Shown here in pieces: positions 61,760 through 64,000 of a stretch of DNA of 64,000 nt. Below the pieces are notes generated by a model. That model was not told where the DNA came from, made no database searches, and saw nothing but the letters and a program-made list of their open reading frames with translations. The stretch comes from Bacteroidota bacterium (GTDB taxonomy: Bacteria > Bacteroidota > Bacteroidia > Sphingobacteriales > Sphingobacteriaceae), in contig JAMFRP010000026.1 in NCBI GenBank assembly GCA_026224775.1, forward strand, positions 434,001 through 498,000. Direction: 5' to 3'. Both the position numbers and the translations under genes were made by a program. Every line of letters starts with the position of its first letter. The stretch's first letter is position 1.

Positions 61760-61826
61760 TAGTTAATTAGAGATGATGTGTTATAGATATTCAACTAATC
61801 TCTAATCTTTAGTCTCTAATTAACTA
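61760..61826. repeat. Inverted repeat between AMP nucleosidase and cystathionine beta-synthase genes
   Basis: TAGTTAATTAGAGA (61760-61773) and its exact complement TCTCTAATTAACTA (61813-61826) flank 39 bases that contain a further TAATCTCTAATC copy. It is an A/T-rich hairpin that may end the AMP nucleosidase transcript. Confidence 0.5.
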
Positions 61827-61833
61827 ATAATGC

Positions 61834-61841
61834 TATTTTTG
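61834..61841 (+). promoter_or_regulatory. -7 box upstream of the cystathionine beta-synthase gene
   Basis: TATTTTTG, a perfect match to TAnnTTTG, 44 bases before the start codon, with TTTA 22 bases upstream as a weak -33 element. Confidence 0.4.
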
Positions 61842-61885
61842 CCTTAATGCTAATAACCCTATAGGTTAACTATACAAAAAATACT

Positions 61886-63244
61886 ATGTGGTATAATAAC
61901 ATACTCGAAACTATTGGAGACACGCCCTTGGTGCGCTTAAATAAGGTTACCAAAGATATCCCTGCGACAATTTTAGCCAAAATTGAAACCACTAATCCCG
62001 GTAACTCCATAAAAGACCGCATGGCCCTCAAGATGATTGAGGATGCTGAGAAGAGTGGTAAATTAAAACCCGGTGGAACTATAATTGAAGGTACATCCGG
62101 TAACACAGGTATGGGCCTGGCTATCGCGGCTGTAATAAAAGGCTATAAGTGTATTTTTACAAGCACTGATAAGCAGTCAAAAGAAAAATTTGATGCTTTA
62201 CGTGCTTTTGGTGCCGAGGTTATTGTTTGCCCCACCAATGTTGAACCTGAAGATCCTCGCTCTTATTATTCAGTATCATCACGCTTAGAGCGCGAAGTAC
62301 CTAATTCATGGAAACCTAATCAGTATGATAATCTTTCAAACTCACAGGCTCATTATGAATCTACCGGCCCTGAGATATGGGAACAGACCGACGGTAAAGT
62401 AACACACGTAGTTGCGGGTGTTGGTACCGGCGGAACATTATCTGGTATAGCAAGATATTTGAAAGAGAAAAATCCCGCTATAAAAGTATTGGGTATTGAT
62501 ACCTACGGATCTGTATTCAAAAAATATAAAGAGACCGGCATTTTTGATAAAAACGAAATATACCCGTACATCACCGAAGGCATCGGCGAAGATTTCTTAC
62601 CTGCCAACGTTGATTTTAGTCTGATAGATCACTTTGAAAAAGTGACTGATAAGGATGCCGCTTTAATGACCCGTGAGATTGCACGTAAGGAAGGTATTTT
62701 TGCAGGTAACTCAACAGGATCAGCTGTTGCAGGTGTGCTACAGATGAAAGATATGTTTAAAGAGGGTGATGTAGTCGTGATCATTTTCCCCGATCATGGT
62801 ACACGTTACCTGGGCAAAATGTACAACGAGGATTGGTTGCGCGACCGCGGATTTTTGAAGGATGGAAAACTAACAGCTCGTGACATTATCTCCAAAAAAG
62901 AAAGTCAGGAAATCGTTACTATTGATTGCGAAAAATCAGTATTGGAAGCAATCAATACCATCAAATCACTGAATATTTCACAAATTCCCGTTACCCAAAA
63001 AGGTATGGTGATAGGTAAAATTACCGAAAGTGATATTCTGGATGCACTGTTGGAAAATCCATCATTAAAATCTCAGCCTATAAAAAACATTACAACCAGT
63101 CCGTTCCCATTTGTTGATTTGAATACGTCGATAGATAGAATATCAGCTATGATTAATAAAGATAATATAGCCGTTTTGGTAGAATCTGAAGGCAATATTG
63201 AGATCATCACCCAATACGATATTATAAACGCGATATCTGCATAA
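61886..63244 (+). CDS. Cystathionine beta-synthase with C-terminal CBS domains
   Basis: A 452-residue PLP enzyme of the cysteine synthase/cystathionine beta-synthase superfamily. K43 in NPGNSIKDRMALKM is the PLP lysine; EGTSGNTGMGLAIAA binds the substrate and GVGTGGTLSGIARYLK the PLP phosphate. Residues about 325-452 are two CBS domains (LEAINTIKSLNISQIPVTQK and ISAMINKDNIAVLVE), absent from plain cysteine synthase and typical of cystathionine beta-synthase, where they regulate activity. Serine or O-acetylserine use with homocysteine or sulfide cannot be settled by sequence. A long perfect terminator follows. Confidence 0.9.
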   Translation: MWYNNILETIGDTPLVRLNKVTKDIPATILAKIETTNPGNSIKDRMALKMIEDAEKSGKLKPGGTIIEGTSGNTGMGLAIAAVIKGYKCIFTSTDKQSKEKFDALRAFGAEVIVCPTNVEPEDPRSYYSVSSRLEREVPNSWKPNQYDNLSNSQAHYESTGPEIWEQTDGKVTHVVAGVGTGGTLSGIARYLKEKNPAIKVLGIDTYGSVFKKYKETGIFDKNEIYPYITEGIGEDFLPANVDFSLIDHFEKVTDKDAALMTREIARKEGIFAGNSTGSAVAGVLQMKDMFKEGDVVVIIFPDHGTRYLGKMYNEDWLRDRGFLKDGKLTARDIISKKESQEIVTIDCEKSVLEAINTIKSLNISQIPVTQKGMVIGKITESDILDALLENPSLKSQPIKNITTSPFPFVDLNTSIDRISAMINKDNIAVLVESEGNIEIITQYDIINAISA

Positions 63245-63265
63245 TTAAAATATATTATCATTTTG

Positions 63266-63301
63266 AAAAAGGTGCCGGGAGATTAATCCGGCACCTTTTT
63301 T
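63266..63301 (+). terminator. Strong intrinsic terminator after the cystathionine beta-synthase gene
   Basis: AAAAAGGTGCCGG pairs perfectly with CCGGCACCTTTTT across nine bases and runs into a T tract; it starts 21 bases after the stop codon. Confidence 0.9.
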
Positions 63302-63409
63302 ATTTAAAGGATATTTTACCAATTTGGTATAATGTAATGCTAATCACGCTTAATTAAAGTAAAGTAAAACTGAAATATTTATTTACTACGTTTGGTAAAC
63401 CTATTTTTT

Positions 63410-64000
63410 ATGATGAAGAAACTTCTTGTATTACTATTGTTGATTTGCATAACATCTCCAATACTGTTTGCACAAACAAAAATGATTGGTAACGAAACTG
63501 ATGCGCAAAAAGAAAAACGTATGGAGTGGTGGAAGGACGCACGTTTTGGAATGTTCATTCACTTTGGCTTATATTCAGAAGCTGCACGCCATGAATGGGT
63601 AAAGAGTAATGAGGGGATGACCAATGAGCAATACCAAAAGTATTTCGATCAATTTAATCCGGATCTGTTCGATCCTGTAAAATGGGCGAAGGAAGCTAAA
63701 GCAGCGGGAATGAAATATGCTGTTTTAACCACTAAACATCATGAGGGCTTTTGTTTGTTTGATTCAAAATACACAGATTATAAGGCCACTAATACCCCAG
63801 CTAAACGCGACCTTGTAAGAGAATATGTTAATGCTTTCAGAGCTCAGGGCCTGAAGGTGGGATTCTATTATTCATTATTGGATTGGCATCACCCTGATTA
63901 TACAATGGATAATGTGCATCCGTTGGTTCATGGTGATACCACCAAAGCTAATTATGCACGTTTGAATAAAGGCCGTGATATGGCAAAATATCGCCAATAT
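63410..64000 (+). CDS. GH29 alpha-L-fucosidase, N-terminal part (cut by window end)
   Basis: The frame is open from the ATG at 63410 to the last base (197 codons). A signal peptide ending SPILFAQ leads to the GH29 fold: WWKDARFGMFIHFGLYSEAA, AKAAGMKYAVLTTKHHEGFC and GLKVGFYYSLLDWHHPDY are diagnostic of alpha-L-fucosidases that release terminal fucose. The catalytic nucleophile lies beyond the window. A second ATG directly follows the first (63413), and either could be used. It follows a strong terminator, so it starts a new transcription unit that may belong to another glycan locus. Confidence 0.9.
   Translation, partial: MMKKLLVLLLLICITSPILFAQTKMIGNETDAQKEKRMEWWKDARFGMFIHFGLYSEAARHEWVKSNEGMTNEQYQKYFDQFNPDLFDPVKWAKEAKAAGMKYAVLTTKHHEGFCLFDSKYTDYKATNTPAKRDLVREYVNAFRAQGLKVGFYYSLLDWHHPDYTMDNVHPLVHGDTTKANYARLNKGRDMAKYRQY

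Overview
The window comes from a Bacteroidota chromosome, most likely a Sphingobacteriaceae relative (Pedobacter/Mucilaginibacter type). The support is a SusC/SusD pair with a one-protein hybrid two-component regulator, a fused MurF-alanine racemase, start regions without Shine-Dalgarno sequences, TAnnTTTG-type -7 promoter boxes, and intergenic palindromes of kinds I associate with these genomes. The genus is inferred; there is no rRNA gene to settle it. Both ends are cut inside genes.

Layout. 1-3.5 kb: end of a metal-efflux adaptor and a complete CzcA-type RND pump. 3.7-7.6 kb: a three-gene unit of a 693-residue ferritin-like protein with a cysteine-rich tail, a DUF692/MNIO iron oxidase and its DUF2063-type partner. 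I consider this the most promising candidate for an undescribed system. 7.6-13.3 kb: a small membrane protein, an OmpL-like porin, a secreted protein, a phytanoyl-CoA-dioxygenase-like enzyme and an ArsR-SRPBCC-DoxX operon under a promoter covered by twin palindromes. 13.6-28.7 kb: a polysaccharide utilization locus (GH27, HTCS regulator, SusC, SusD, GH2, GH35) that appears dedicated to a galactose-bearing glycan. 28.8-33.3 kb: a small region with a two-helix membrane protein, a pRiA4b ORF-3-like protein, a 954-residue SF1 helicase of different base composition, and tRNA-Leu and tRNA-Gly genes.

From 33.3 kb onward the content is mostly housekeeping: recX, murF-alr, DUF502, two tandem MFS transporters, an aldo/keto reductase and an SDR, then a run with a DUF2520 protein, ferredoxin, IscX, a KdsC-like phosphatase and Maf. 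An arginine block follows (arginine deiminase, CtlX-type citrullinase and arginine decarboxylase on one strand, argS divergent), then an AHSA1 protein, an acetate transporter, phosphoglycerate mutase, a GH19 chitinase-like protein, an ATP:cob(I)alamin adenosyltransferase, two small proteins, ispD, queA, a lone MacB-like permease, citrate synthase, a CBM48-esterase, AMP nucleosidase and a CBS-domain cystathionine beta-synthase. The window ends inside a GH29 alpha-L-fucosidase.

How the genes work together. In the PUL the regulator senses a glycan fragment in the periplasm and drives SusC/SusD uptake, while GH27, GH2 and GH35 remove alpha- and beta-linked galactose. In the MNIO unit the DUF692 enzyme plus DUF2063 partner would be expected to modify cysteines of a co-encoded substrate, and the Cys-rich tail of the ferritin-like protein is the only visible candidate. 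The arginine block can send arginine to citrulline, ornithine or agmatine. Intergenic spaces are rich in hairpins, several of which are well-formed terminators and several of which are dispersed repeat families.
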